Made by a program: the position numbers and the translations under genes
Assembly (NCBI GenBank): GCA_028280565.1
Contig: JANQLQ010000302.1
Location: 1-55,425 of the forward strand
Source of the DNA: Fulvivirga sp.
Lineage (GTDB): Bacteria > Bacteroidota > Bacteroidia > Cytophagales > Cyclobacteriaceae
Direction of reading: 5' to 3'
Length of the DNA stretch: 55,425 bases
Part shown: in pieces, positions 42,107 to 51,035 of the stretch
Layout: each line of letters starts with the position of its first letter
Position numbering within the stretch: position 1 is the first letter of the stretch
Notes under the pieces: model-generated
Database searches by the model: none
What the model was told of the DNA's origin: nothing
The model's input: the letters and a program-made list of their open reading frames with translations, nothing else

Positions 42107-45100
42107 TTATTCTTTTAAGACCTTGCGTTGGTAAGAATGGGTAGCTGTATGGAATTTGAGTATGTAAACCCCTGTATTCCAGCTTGACGTATTTAAAGAG
42201 AGCCGCCCGGGATGTGCGGTAAAAGTCTTTTCGAAAGAAAGTAGGCCATCTAAAGTAAAGACTTCTAAGCTTATTTTACCGGCAATGTCCTTGGGGAGGT
42301 GAACATGTAAAACGTCCGCTACCGGGTTAGGGTATATATCCAGTGAAGGATATTCTAACGGATCCGTAGCCGTGATCACACCTATGGTAAGGTTAAACTC
42401 GCTGAACGCAGAAAAAGAATCCTGGTCTGTGACGGTTACTTTGATGACCACGGACCCATCCGCCAGGCCAGGCGTGCCATTAAACCGCCGTGCTGATGGG
42501 TCAAAACTAAGCCATACCGGCAGGTCTGAACCATCACTTAAGGTGGCTGCGTAAGTTAATCCTCCCCTATCACCGGCCCAGAAAGCATTTTCGGGAAGGG
42601 TGTAGGAAAACTCTTGCAGTTGGAAAGCCTGCTGGTCCGGTATACCTTCTTGCTCACTCGGCCTGTTATAGAACTCAAATGCGCCTATATCTGGTGTACC
42701 CCTGTAAGGAAACCCTCTTTGATCTAACGATAAATCTGATGACACACCGGCATCCCTTGCGCGGCTGTCTTCTCTCAAGGCATGTGTCCTCGTAAAGCCT
42801 CCATTCTCGGCCAGGGCCTCAAGCCCGGGATCCACACGTTCTGTAAACCGGGTAGCCACGTCATCCACTCCATTGATCTCTTCAGTATCCCCGTATATAT
42901 CACCAGCCGTTGACCTAAAATACTGCATGCCTATGTTCCCAATCAAGTTATGACCTTCACTGATCAATTCTCCATGAATATCTTCATACCCTGAATCATT
43001 ATCATTATTTCCAGCGATGATCGTATTCTGAATCTTCACTTCATCATCCCTGCTGGAAACGTAGTCATAAAAAATTCCCCCTCCTTTGTTATTTGCTTCG
43101 TTATTATTGATAGTGACATGATTAAGGGTAACGTTACTAAAGAAATCTATGAACATTCCGCCACCCCAGCCAGCGGTACGATTACCAGAAATGGTTGTTC
43201 TTTCCACCTGGACATGTCCAGAGTTACTACAGTATAAGCCTCCTCCCCCTTCTTCATCAAACTCATCACCTTCGGCCACATTACTATCGATCGTCGTACC
43301 TGATATGAAGGCATCTACATTGCTACCAAGGTAAATACCCCCTGCATAGCCTGCTAAATTTCCAGATACTATGGTATTCTCTATAGAAATGGTATTTGGT
43401 GGAAATGTTGAGCTGCCATTAGTGGCATATATTGCACCTCCTAATACCCCCGCAGTATTGTCGATCAAATGTGAATTAATAATTTTCAACTCTTTCCCTC
43501 CTACGCGGCTTGTGAAGTGTACGGCTCCCCCACGCGCACCAAAATCATCTCCTTCTCTCACCGAAGCGTTATCCCGAAATTCACAATTTATGACCATCGT
43601 ATTCCCTAAACTGTACAACGCCGCGCCATTGAAGGCTACATTGTTTTCAAACTTGACATTTTCAACGCTTACGTCGCCATCACTTCTTACTGCACCGCCA
43701 TTGGCCGTCAAAGAATGGGCATGCCGGATAACAAGGTCTTCCAGTACCAATGTATTAGCCAAAGCAGAATAATATAAAAGTTGATCTACATTGTCAGAAA
43801 CATCGTCAACTGTACCAATATCTCCACTCAAAACCGTAGTATGTGCACCTGTTTGGCGATCGTCGCGGGAGTTTTCTGTACCATTGAAGCCTCCATAGAT
43901 ATTGATCCCGGGTTGTGCAATTTCGAAAGTAGACGTTTCCAGTGGGTTATCCCCTCCAGGGTAATAAGTACCTTCTGCTACCCATATCTCCGAACCTGCT
44001 TCGGCGGCATTAACGGCATCGGAAAGATCTACGAACGCATTACTCCATGAACTTCCGTCATTTGCGCCAGCAGCATCACTATCCACATAATACAACGGCC
44101 GGGACAGGGTACTTCCAGGTTCTTCGTTAGAAGCCGGGGCCACCCCCTGCTCATTAAAAGCCCTTACCCTGTAATAGTAGGTGGTGCCAGCCATGAGAGA
44201 CTCATCGATATAGCTTTCCGTACCGGGATCTAAGGTGGCGATGGCTTCATAATCATCTCCCGGCGACAGGGACCTCTCGACGATATACCCGTCTTCCGTC
44301 ACGGAGTTATCAGTCCAATTGAGCTCAATACCCACCGCGCTCAACACTTGTAATTGAAGATCCGTGGCAGCATTTGGCAAAGTACCGGACTCGAGCTCAA
44401 TGGTTTTCGTACCCCCACCCGTAGAAACTTCCAGTTGGTAATAATATTGAGTGTCGGGCTCAAGTCCTGTATCGTTGTAGGAGCTGGTTTCTGCCGGCAA
44501 GGTAGCAATTTCTACGTACGTATTACCATCAAGAGATCTACTTAATGTATACCCTGTGGGGCTTCCAATGTCCTGCCATAGAAGAAGTATTTCGTCTTGA
44601 GCCGGCTGGTCATAAAATGGCGCAAATAACACACCATCATCGATGGCATCATACGAGGCCCGGTTCCTTCCCGGGAAGGCAATTCCTTCTGTCCCCGAAG
44701 GACTTTCTATCCCTTGTGTTTGATTAATTATAGTGTTTTCACAGCTTTTGCAGTGCACTTCAATAATGTTAGAAGTTTCATAAAGTTGGATTTGAAAACT
44801 TGCGTTGGACACGTTATTCCATTGAGGAATATCATCATAGGAAACCACAAAAATTCTCGAAGGGGATGTGCCGAGCAATTGGTACGTAATAGAACCTCCA
44901 TTGTTGGGGTTCATGTAGGACCAATTACCTGCAATTAGGCCATTGGGTACATCCGGGTTCGGGATTGCTCTTCCTCCAAAGCAACAGTCCGGCTGGAAAC
45001 CGTTAAAGGTGATATACCCATGTTGCCAGCTATTTACCTGGCTAAATTCTTGCCCGTAAAACTTAAAATCAAATCCTATAGACAGGTTTTCGCTGTAGGA

Positions 45101-45232
45101 AAGTGGGCTGTTTACCGTGTCGGGATTGGTCAACGTTTTGTAGTCAAAAGTAGTTGAATTGGCTACATAACGATCTTGGGACCAACTTTTAAAAGGTAAC
45201 ACAAAAAATAAAATCCATAAAAAATGTTTCAT
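42107..45232 (-). CDS. T9SS type A secreted parallel beta-helix protein with fibronectin type III domains
   Basis: A 1041-residue protein when started at 45232; an upstream ATG at 45268 adds 12 polar residues before the signal peptide (MKHFLWILFFVLPFKSWSQ). After an N-terminal domain (about 20-215) come two fibronectin type III domains (LLWQDIGSPTGYTLSRSLDG; IELNWTDNSVTEDGYIVERS). A choice-of-anchor / right-handed beta-helix region follows (about 380-850; VENVKFENNVAFNGAALYSL, GAIYATNGSSTF). Then a cadherin-like putative-Ig domain (YTLPENAFWAGDRGGLTYAA) and a Por-type C-terminal sorting domain (PSLDIYPNPVADVLHVHLPK, GVYILKFHT). It is exported by Sec and then by type IX secretion to the surface. 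Probable polysaccharide-associated or adhesive role. Confidence 0.9.
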   Translation of the reverse strand: MKHFLWILFFVLPFKSWSQDRYVANSTTFDYKTLTNPDTVNSPLSYSENLSIGFDFKFYGQEFSQVNSWQHGYITFNGFQPDCCFGGRAIPNPDVPNGLIAGNWSYMNPNNGGSITYQLLGTSPSRIFVVSYDDIPQWNNVSNASFQIQLYETSNIIEVHCKSCENTIINQTQGIESPSGTEGIAFPGRNRASYDAIDDGVLFAPFYDQPAQDEILLLWQDIGSPTGYTLSRSLDGNTYVEIATLPAETSSYNDTGLEPDTQYYYQLEVSTGGGTKTIELESGTLPNAATDLQLQVLSAVGIELNWTDNSVTEDGYIVERSLSPGDDYEAIATLDPGTESYIDESLMAGTTYYYRVRAFNEQGVAPASNEEPGSTLSRPLYYVDSDAAGANDGSSWSNAFVDLSDAVNAAEAGSEIWVAEGTYYPGGDNPLETSTFEIAQPGINIYGGFNGTENSRDDRQTGAHTTVLSGDIGTVDDVSDNVDQLLYYSALANTLVLEDLVIRHAHSLTANGGAVRSDGDVSVENVKFENNVAFNGAALYSLGNTMVINCEFRDNASVREGDDFGARGGAVHFTSRVGGKELKIINSHLIDNTAGVLGGAIYATNGSSTFPPNTISIENTIVSGNLAGYAGGIYLGSNVDAFISGTTIDSNVAEGDEFDEEGGGGLYCSNSGHVQVERTTISGNRTAGWGGGMFIDFFSNVTLNHVTINNNEANNKGGGIFYDYVSSRDDEVKIQNTIIAGNNDNDSGYEDIHGELISEGHNLIGNIGMQYFRSTAGDIYGDTEEINGVDDVATRFTERVDPGLEALAENGGFTRTHALREDSRARDAGVSSDLSLDQRGFPYRGTPDIGAFEFYNRPSEQEGIPDQQAFQLQEFSYTLPENAFWAGDRGGLTYAATLSDGSDLPVWLSFDPSARRFNGTPGLADGSVVIKVTVTDQDSFSAFSEFNLTIGVITATDPLEYPSLDIYPNPVADVLHVHLPKDIAGKISLEVFTLDGLLSFEKTFTAHPGRLSLNTSSWNTGVYILKFHTATHSYQRKVLKE

Positions 45233-45663
45233 AACCTTGTCTTTATTATTATTTACAACCTTATTCATAACTCATCGGCCATAGCCGATATACTTCCTTG
45301 ATAAAGAGTACATCTCCGCCCGTAAGGGTTGACCGGCACTATAAAACCAAACTGAGACTTGGGGCTAACCTGGTTAGGGCATTATTCTACCTATCGCAAT
45401 TCACAGCGGTAAATTCCAGCGAACTCATATGAATGGCCCTTGCACAATATGGCGTTAGAAAAAGAATTAAGAAAAGCTCTAAGACGCACCCTTACCTTTT
45501 GCCAGCAGGGTACAGTCAAACAAAAAGTAACATTCATAGCTAAAAAAATTCCGACCGGGCATTTTTACAAGGAAAAACATAACTCATTGAAAATCAGTTT
45601 TTTATTAAAATTAGATTTTACCAATTTCAACATGTGAAGTTGCTCAACCCGGATAACCTTGTC

Positions 45664-45687
45664 AATGACCAAGGTTGGTCATTTTTT
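45664..45687 (+). terminator. orphan terminator-like hairpin
   Basis: AATGACC-AAGGTT-GGTCATT followed by a T-run. It could be extended to a 9-bp near-perfect stem. No gene on the plus strand ends nearby; the nearest 250 bp upstream have no convincing coding sequence, so it may end an unannotated small RNA. Confidence 0.45.
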
Positions 45688-45731
45688 AAACTAACATCCA
45701 ATCAAGCATTAAATGATGGGTAAGGATCATT

Positions 45732-45873
45732 AATCCCGAAGGGATGGGATTATCATAGAAAAACAACAAATACTCTCATGTGTCAACCCCGAAGGGGTGT
45801 AATAATGCTACCCCTTCGGAATTACAGCACCTTGACATTACACCTTCTACCATAACCTGGTCCCTTCGGGATT
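45732..45873. repeat. nested CCGAAGGG inverted-repeat element
   Basis: Outer arms AATCCCGAAGGGA (45732-45744) and TCCCTTCGGGATT (45861-45873) and inner arms CCGAAGGGGT (45789-45798) and ACCCCTTCGG (45810-45819) are all complementary. Such GAAGGG repeats are typical intergenic elements of this phylum; no transposase accompanies it. Confidence 0.6.
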
Positions 45874-46149
45874 TGAAAATGAAGGAAAGGACTAAGGTTA
45901 TTATTCCTGGAGGCAAGGGCCCTAGAAAGCTTTTGGGGCGTAAGGCTTTTTGTAACGCAAAGATCTCCTAAATGATACCCCAGGTTAGCTGTCATTTGAA
46001 GCTTGACTGGACACCAACTTTATAACAGGTCTATGGCCGTTTTGACTTTCCTAGGAAACCACAATTTGAGTGGAAATGCTACGGACCTAAGTTTGATAAC
46101 TATCCCCGGCTTTGAGAATATCCAGAATAAGTTTTATCGATCACATTTA

Positions 46150-46260
46150 GTGAACCTTTGTGCTTTGGTGCCCTTGGTGGCCTGGAAAGCTTTGCCACCA
46201 AAGCACAAAGGTTCACAAAGGGATTTCCTTTTTTGTTTGATCCTGGCATATTTTTGATCG
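46150..46260. repeat. hairpin-plus-tail intergenic repeat, copy 3
   Basis: Perfect 21-bp inverted repeat (arms 46150-46170 and 46196-46216, beginning GTGAACCTTTGTGC), loop of 25 bases. The tail 46217-46260 (GGGATTTCCTTT, TATTTTTGATCGA) resembles the tails at 98 and 21850. It is the most intact hairpin of this family in the window. Confidence 0.65.
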
Positions 46261-46409
46261 ATCCTAGGCTAGGAAGTTGTATTCCCTAGGAACTTAAGGA
46301 CCTAGTCGGGATAATTCATTTGAGCCTCGCGATAAGCACCTTCTACAGTGACGGGCCGGGGATAGAAAAGGAAAGTACTTGTCCCTTTTAGCCGGATACG
46401 AACTTCGCG

Positions 46410-47759
46410 TTACTTGGGTAACTCATCGAAATTCAAGGTACCAATCGCATATTTCAACAGTACTTCCTGGAACATCAGGGTATATTTGGCCTGGGCAAAC
46501 GTTGATTGTGCATTGAGGTAATCCCTGTTGGCTAACGTGTAGGCTACAAAATCTGATGCTCCAAGCTCAAAGCTTTCTTTTTGTAAGCTGAAGGAAAGCG
46601 AAGCTGCGTCTAATTGGGCTTGGGAAGCTTGGTAATTCAGCATAGCGTCTTGAAAACCTTGGTGAGCTCTTAAAACATCTGATTTGACGGTCAGATCAAG
46701 GTTTTGGGTATTTAGGGTTGCATTTTGATAATTCACCCTTGCCCGTACTACTTGGTTTCTAGCACCTAAGCCCTCGAAAATAGGAACTCGAATGCTAAGC
46801 CCGAAAGTCCGGGCGAGATTATCGGTAAAAAACTGTTGCCTAAAGTCCCTGGCTACGCTGTCGGGTGTCCCGACAAGTTGGTTATAAGCCGACCCATAGC
46901 TAAAAAAAGCACTAAGCGTAGGGAGGTAGGCTCCTCTACTCGATTTTAATGCGAACTTGGAAACAGATTCTAATTTTTGAGTCTGAAGGAGATCGCTCCT
47001 GTTGTCAGCAGCAATTGCGTATAGTTCTTCTAACTCGTAATTGACAATGTCGATGCTGTTGACATTCAAATTGGGCGTAGCCACTTCGAATGAGGACGAG
47101 GGGTCGATCTGCAACACTTCCGACAGGGCCGCCTTGTCATTTCGTAATGTTATTTTTGCTCTTAACACCAACAGCTCGGCATTTTTCACCTGGAATTCTT
47201 GGTTGATCTGGTCTACCTTCGCCATGCTCCCAGCTTCTACCTGCCCAGCTAGCTGTTCAAGTTGTCTTTGCTGGGTGGCAAGGTTTTGTTCATTGATCGC
47301 TAAGAATTCTTGATCAAGCAGGCATTGTAAATATTGGTTGGCGACATCCCGGATCACATCTTGCTGGGTCCTTTTTATGGCATAAGCTTGTGATTCAACT
47401 TGTGCATTGGATTGTTTGTATGCATTGAGCCTATTAAAACCATCAAATAAGGGCATTTGGGCCTCTACAGAACCATCCGCAAAATCCAAAACACCATTTA
47501 CCACGCGTCCTTCTTGTTGATTAAAAGAATTGCCATCCGTGCGTCTTACAACTCCCCGTAACCATATTCGTGGCGCCATATCAGCCAAGCTGGAATATTT
47601 CTGCATTTGGTTGGCCTTTAGCTCATTTTGCGTCTGTTTGAGACTTATATTGTTTTCCAGGGCTATTTCAACGGCATCTGAAAAGGTCAAAACTCTATCA
47701 TCTTGACCAAAAGTGACTATGGGTAATAGTACTATGATGATACAAGCTAATTTTATCAT
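46410..47759 (-). CDS. TolC-family outer membrane efflux protein
   Basis: A 449-residue protein. Signal peptide (MIKLACIIIVLLPIVTFG) is followed by two OEP repeats (LTFSDAVEIALENNISLKQT, TALVEQ-like helices; GLGARNQVVRARVNYQNATL) and the long helices of a TolC channel. It is the outer-membrane duct of a tripartite exporter. The upstream gene, 6 bp away, encodes a MacB-like ATPase, but no membrane-fusion protein or permease gene is in between or in the window. Confidence 0.9.
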   Translation of the reverse strand: MIKLACIIIVLLPIVTFGQDDRVLTFSDAVEIALENNISLKQTQNELKANQMQKYSSLADMAPRIWLRGVVRRTDGNSFNQQEGRVVNGVLDFADGSVEAQMPLFDGFNRLNAYKQSNAQVESQAYAIKRTQQDVIRDVANQYLQCLLDQEFLAINEQNLATQQRQLEQLAGQVEAGSMAKVDQINQEFQVKNAELLVLRAKITLRNDKAALSEVLQIDPSSSFEVATPNLNVNSIDIVNYELEELYAIAADNRSDLLQTQKLESVSKFALKSSRGAYLPTLSAFFSYGSAYNQLVGTPDSVARDFRQQFFTDNLARTFGLSIRVPIFEGLGARNQVVRARVNYQNATLNTQNLDLTVKSDVLRAHQGFQDAMLNYQASQAQLDAASLSFSLQKESFELGASDFVAYTLANRDYLNAQSTFAQAKYTLMFQEVLLKYAIGTLNFDELPK

Positions 47760-47765
47760 AGGTCG

Positions 47766-48449
47766 TTAAACTTTCTCTTGTTTCACATCCGATACCACGG
47801 CCCCGTCCACCAACCTCACAATACGGTTCCCATACTCGGCATTTTTTTCGGAATGGGTCACCTGGATGATGGTCATCCCCTCGTCGTTCAGCTTTTTAAA
47901 GATATTCATGATCTCCTCTCCCTGTTCTGAATGCAGGTTACCGGTAGGTTCATCGGCGAGCAAGAGCTTGGGCTGGCCTATGATGGCCCGCGCTACGCCT
48001 ACGAGCTGCTGTTGACCCCCTGACAGCTGTTCCGGGAAAAGGTCCTTTTTTGCCACCATCTGGAAGCGGTCCAGCATCTCGGCCACCATACTTTTGCGTT
48101 GTGAACCTTTTACACCTTTATATAAAAGTGGTGTTTCGATGTTTTCATAAACGGTAAGCTCATCGATGAGATGGTAGGCTTGGAATATAAAGCCAATGTA
48201 ATGTTTATGCATCTCTGACTTCTTGCGCTCCTTCATCTTGTGCACGGGCTCATCGAAAAAGTAGTACTCACCTTGTGAAGGATCATCCAGCATGCCGATG
48301 ATATTCATGATCGTGGATTTCCCAGCGCCGCTGGGTCCCATGATGGTGACAAATTCGCCTTGCCCTACTTCCATATCTATCCCTTTCAGGATAAATGTTC
48401 TTTGAAATCGAGAATCTACATACTTATCTACATCAACTAGCTTTATCAT
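47766..48449 (-). CDS. ABC transporter ATP-binding protein (MacB/LolD-like)
   Basis: A 227-residue ATPase when started at 48449; a longer frame to 48623 adds 58 residues without ABC character. Motifs: Walker A GPSGAGKST, Q-loop IFQAYHLIDELTVYENIETP, signature LSGGQQQLVGVARA, Walker B LLLADEPTGNLHSEQG, H-loop VTHSEKNAEYG. The signature has LVG where RVA is canonical, and Walker B is followed by HSEQG instead of D-x-x-x-G; both are mild oddities. The gene is followed at 6 bp by the TolC-family gene. Confidence 0.88.
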   Translation of the reverse strand: MIKLVDVDKYVDSRFQRTFILKGIDMEVGQGEFVTIMGPSGAGKSTIMNIIGMLDDPSQGEYYFFDEPVHKMKERKKSEMHKHYIGFIFQAYHLIDELTVYENIETPLLYKGVKGSQRKSMVAEMLDRFQMVAKKDLFPEQLSGGQQQLVGVARAIIGQPKLLLADEPTGNLHSEQGEEIMNIFKKLNDEGMTIIQVTHSEKNAEYGNRIVRLVDGAVVSDVKQEKV

Positions 48450-48928
48450 AGGATTGGGTCGGAATTTTATTGTGTTACTTCTTTTTGCCAATAAATATGC
48501 CAAACCCTCAAAACAAGTCCACAACGGGCTACAGGCATATTTTGACCTTAAACCTAACAAAATACGTCCGATTATGGAACGTGGTGCCTGGAATCGGACA
48601 CCCACAAAAACCAATAAAAGCAAATGGCTGACCTTCCAAAATCCTGCAGCTTACAAAACGGGGGGTTCACAGGGGCGGAAGTGGAAGAGGTAAAACATCC
48701 GATCTTCCCATTTTCATATCCCTGGTTTCATGTTTTCCATAAAGGTTAACAAAGTGCCTCTTAGGTATGAACTTGACAATGTGAGAGTAGTTAAGCCAGT
48801 TATCTTCAGCCTTATGCTTATAATTTCATATTTCATCTTCAAAAAACCAATTTTATCGACAAATTAAACACCTACACCCGTTCTAGCGTTGTCTTCTTAC
48901 TTAGTTTAAGTATTTTTGCCTAGACCCC
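48450..48928. other. divergent intergenic region between ABC ATPase and serine hydrolase
   Basis: About 480 bp. No convincing gene; a frame at 48454-48693 lies across the ATPase promoter and is not credible. It contains the promoter of the serine hydrolase at its right end. Confidence 0.6.
48888..48918 (+). promoter_or_regulatory. Bacteroidota-type promoter of the serine hydrolase gene
   Basis: GTTG at 48888-48891, 19 bases, then TATTTTTG at 48911-48918, a perfect TAnnTTTG -7 box. Transcription would begin around 48924, only about 5 bases before the ATG at 48929, so the mRNA may be nearly leaderless. Confidence 0.65.
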
Positions 48929-50221
48929 ATGAAATCCAAAAAGAAAAACCGTTGGGCATATGGTGCCCTAGCAGTAATTATGCCCCTTGCTTTCTCGCTG
49001 TTTATGGCAGCTGACGAACGCGAAAGTAACCCTGTGGGCGTTAAGACCCAATCCGTTAAAATACCGAAGCCTGCCCGGGTAGACCCCAGGCTACAGAGTT
49101 TCGTAGATGCTTTTGAAAAGCAACTGGAGGAAGCATTCCAATCTTCTAACCTCCCGGGAGCGGCAGTGGCCATAGTCCTGGACAGTAACGTAATATTTAA
49201 AAAAGGCTTAGGTCTTAAGAAGGTCGGGGAAAGTGACCCGGTAGATGAGCACACTACCTTCCGCATTGCTTCTGTTTCCAAAGGATTTGCCTCCGTTTTG
49301 ACCGGGCTGCAGGTAGATCGTAATAAGCTGAGTTGGAATGACCCGGTAACCAAGTATCTTCCTCAATTTAGGACAAACCCGGAAAGCTTCTCCGATAGTG
49401 TTACTATACGGCACATTCTTTCCCATTCGTCGGGATTCCCCTACCAAGCGTACAGTACGTTGGTAGAAGACGGCCTTCGGCGAGATGTTATGTTTAAAAA
49501 ACTACAAGGCGTGAAGCTTTCCAGGAGACCCGGCGAAATCCATAGCTATCAAAATGTGGCTTACTCCCTGATAGAACCTGTCCTGGAAAATGTAGAAGAT
49601 TGCAGCTACCAAGACTTATTGTTTGATCGCATTTTCCGCCCCCTACGTATGAATGATGCATCTATCACGTACGAGGAGATGATGGCCAATGATAACAAAG
49701 CCACCCCTCATCAACGATATAAGAGGCGATACGCCCCGGTAAATATTTCTTCTTCCTATTACAATGTGGCCGCCGCCGGGGGGATCAATGCCAGCATTTC
49801 TGACATGACCGAATGGATGAAGGCTCTTTTAGGGCACCGGCCAGACGTAGTCTCTGCCCAAGTGCTGGATAGTGTTTTTAAACCCGTGATCAGGACGCGG
49901 GTTAAGAATAGTGCACTCAGCAGCTTTGACTACCCAAGAAAAGGGCACTATGGCATGGGTTGGAGAGTGGTAGAATACCCCAGCGATACTATCATTTATC
50001 ACGGCGGTTATGCCAATGGTTTCAAAAGCGAGATCGCCTTAGATAAGAACAAAAACGTAGCGATCTGCATACTCACCAATGCTCCTAACTCCTTTAGTAA
50101 AAAAATGGTAGCAGAGTTTTTCAAAGCCTATAAAAGCTGCGAATACCGCTTGGAAGGTAAGTGTGAAGATGATGAACCAATTGCCTATCAATCCATTACA
50201 GCGGATAAAAAATTCCTTTGA
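48929..50221 (+). CDS. serine hydrolase of the beta-lactamase (class C/PBP4*) family
   Basis: A 430-residue protein. A membrane segment (YGALAVIMPLAFSLFMAADE) near the N-terminus suggests export or anchoring. The catalytic elements are present: S115-V-S-K118 (Ser-x-x-Lys), Y207-Q-N209 (Tyr-x-Asn) and HGG at 358-360 in place of KTG, which is common in this family. Members include D-aminopeptidases, esterases and penicillin-binding carboxypeptidases; the sequence alone does not separate these. It is followed by a long AT-rich intergenic region and is probably monocistronic. Confidence 0.88.
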   Translation: MKSKKKNRWAYGALAVIMPLAFSLFMAADERESNPVGVKTQSVKIPKPARVDPRLQSFVDAFEKQLEEAFQSSNLPGAAVAIVLDSNVIFKKGLGLKKVGESDPVDEHTTFRIASVSKGFASVLTGLQVDRNKLSWNDPVTKYLPQFRTNPESFSDSVTIRHILSHSSGFPYQAYSTLVEDGLRRDVMFKKLQGVKLSRRPGEIHSYQNVAYSLIEPVLENVEDCSYQDLLFDRIFRPLRMNDASITYEEMMANDNKATPHQRYKRRYAPVNISSSYYNVAAAGGINASISDMTEWMKALLGHRPDVVSAQVLDSVFKPVIRTRVKNSALSSFDYPRKGHYGMGWRVVEYPSDTIIYHGGYANGFKSEIALDKNKNVAICILTNAPNSFSKKMVAEFFKAYKSCEYRLEGKCEDDEPIAYQSITADKKFL

Positions 50222-51035
50222 ACACCTAAGGTGATTGAAGCCTGGAATAAGCGTTATTGCCTTAGTTAAACTCGTTTCGCTAAATCTCATCCTGATCGTA
50301 GGTTATCCTACTACTTCCCCAAAATGGCTCCAAACTGGCGCAAGTTTACCCAAAATGGCGCAAGTTTTCAACTTGTGCCTTCTTTATGGTAACTAGGGTT
50401 TATAACCCGGCTAAAAGGTAGCAAAAACACACCAATAAATCCTCTCACCCTGGTCGTAGGTTAAACGCAGCGGTCCTACGACTTAACCATAGGGAGAGCG
50501 TCCGCTCGGTAATGAACTTGCAACGCACACTTGAAACCAGTGGGTAAGCTGTATAACCCGAAATCAATCCTCCAGTTTAAATTTTCATGGCAACCGTTTT
50601 TTTCGAAGTGTGTGTTGTCCGAAGAATGATCCGTTACTTTTTGAATAGGTCGTCATTCACGAGAAAGATCGAGCGGACCTAAATGAACGGTACATAATTT
50701 TGACAATTTTTTGAGAGCTTATTGGCTTTAGAACCCATCCTCTTTCCCTATCTCATAAGTTCAAATCATACCTACAACTCATTGATATTCAATAATTAAT
50801 ATTTAAATACATTTTTTTATGTAATTTTTTATTAAAAAATTAATTCAATTTTATATTTTTATAAACGTTAAGACTAGAATACTGCTGATTTCGAGAACCA
50901 CGGTATCGCAGGGTTTCTACAAAGCTCGTCTGTAGCTGGCCAATCAAATGGATAACCCCCCATACGATTTAATGGTGGTTGTTTATTCTTAGCCAATATA
51001 AATTGTAAAGAATCCGAATTGATCATTTAAGTAGT
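50222..51035. other. AT-rich intergenic region with a direct-repeat copy, upstream of the lipid cassette
   Basis: About 810 bp. A hairpin-like CGCAAGTTTT...CAACTTGTG element lies around 50340-50372. The family D direct repeat is at 50444-50548. From about 50750 to 50880 the sequence is markedly AT-rich (TTTTATGTAATTTTTTATTA-like). The last 100 bases carry the promoter of the hydrolase operon, but no clean box was found. Confidence 0.6.
50444..50548. repeat. direct repeat D, left copy, flanking the lipid cassette
   Basis: About 105 bp, aligning with 55057-55160 with few mismatches: CTCACCCT, GTCGTAGGTTAA, CGCAGCGGTCCTACGAC, AACCATGGGGAGAGCG-type, CTCGGTAATG, ACTTGCAACG and ACTTGAAAC. Within each copy, GTCGTAGG and CCTACGAC can pair as an 8-bp stem. 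Confidence 0.8.

Larger units (their letters stand above)
45233..46409. other. long intergenic region with repeats and an orphan hairpin
   Basis: About 1.15 kb. Frames at 45440-45637 and elsewhere have no protein character. It contains an orphan terminator-like hairpin (45664-45687), a CCGAAGGG inverted-repeat element (45732-45873) and a hairpin-plus-tail repeat (46150-46260). The left end carries the promoter of the beta-helix gene. Confidence 0.6.

Noticed and set aside
45440-45637. 65-codon frame in the intergenic region left of the TolC gene
   Set aside because: Lys/Leu-rich, no start signal, not similar to any known small protein.
45732-45873. CRISPR-like array from repeated CCGAAGGG elements
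   Set aside because: Only paired inverted copies, no regular spacing and no cas genes; it is an intergenic inverted-repeat element.
48450-48623. 58-residue N-terminal extension of the ABC ATPase
   Set aside because: The extension has no ABC-domain character and the internal ATG gives the normal start MIKLVDVDKYV of this family.
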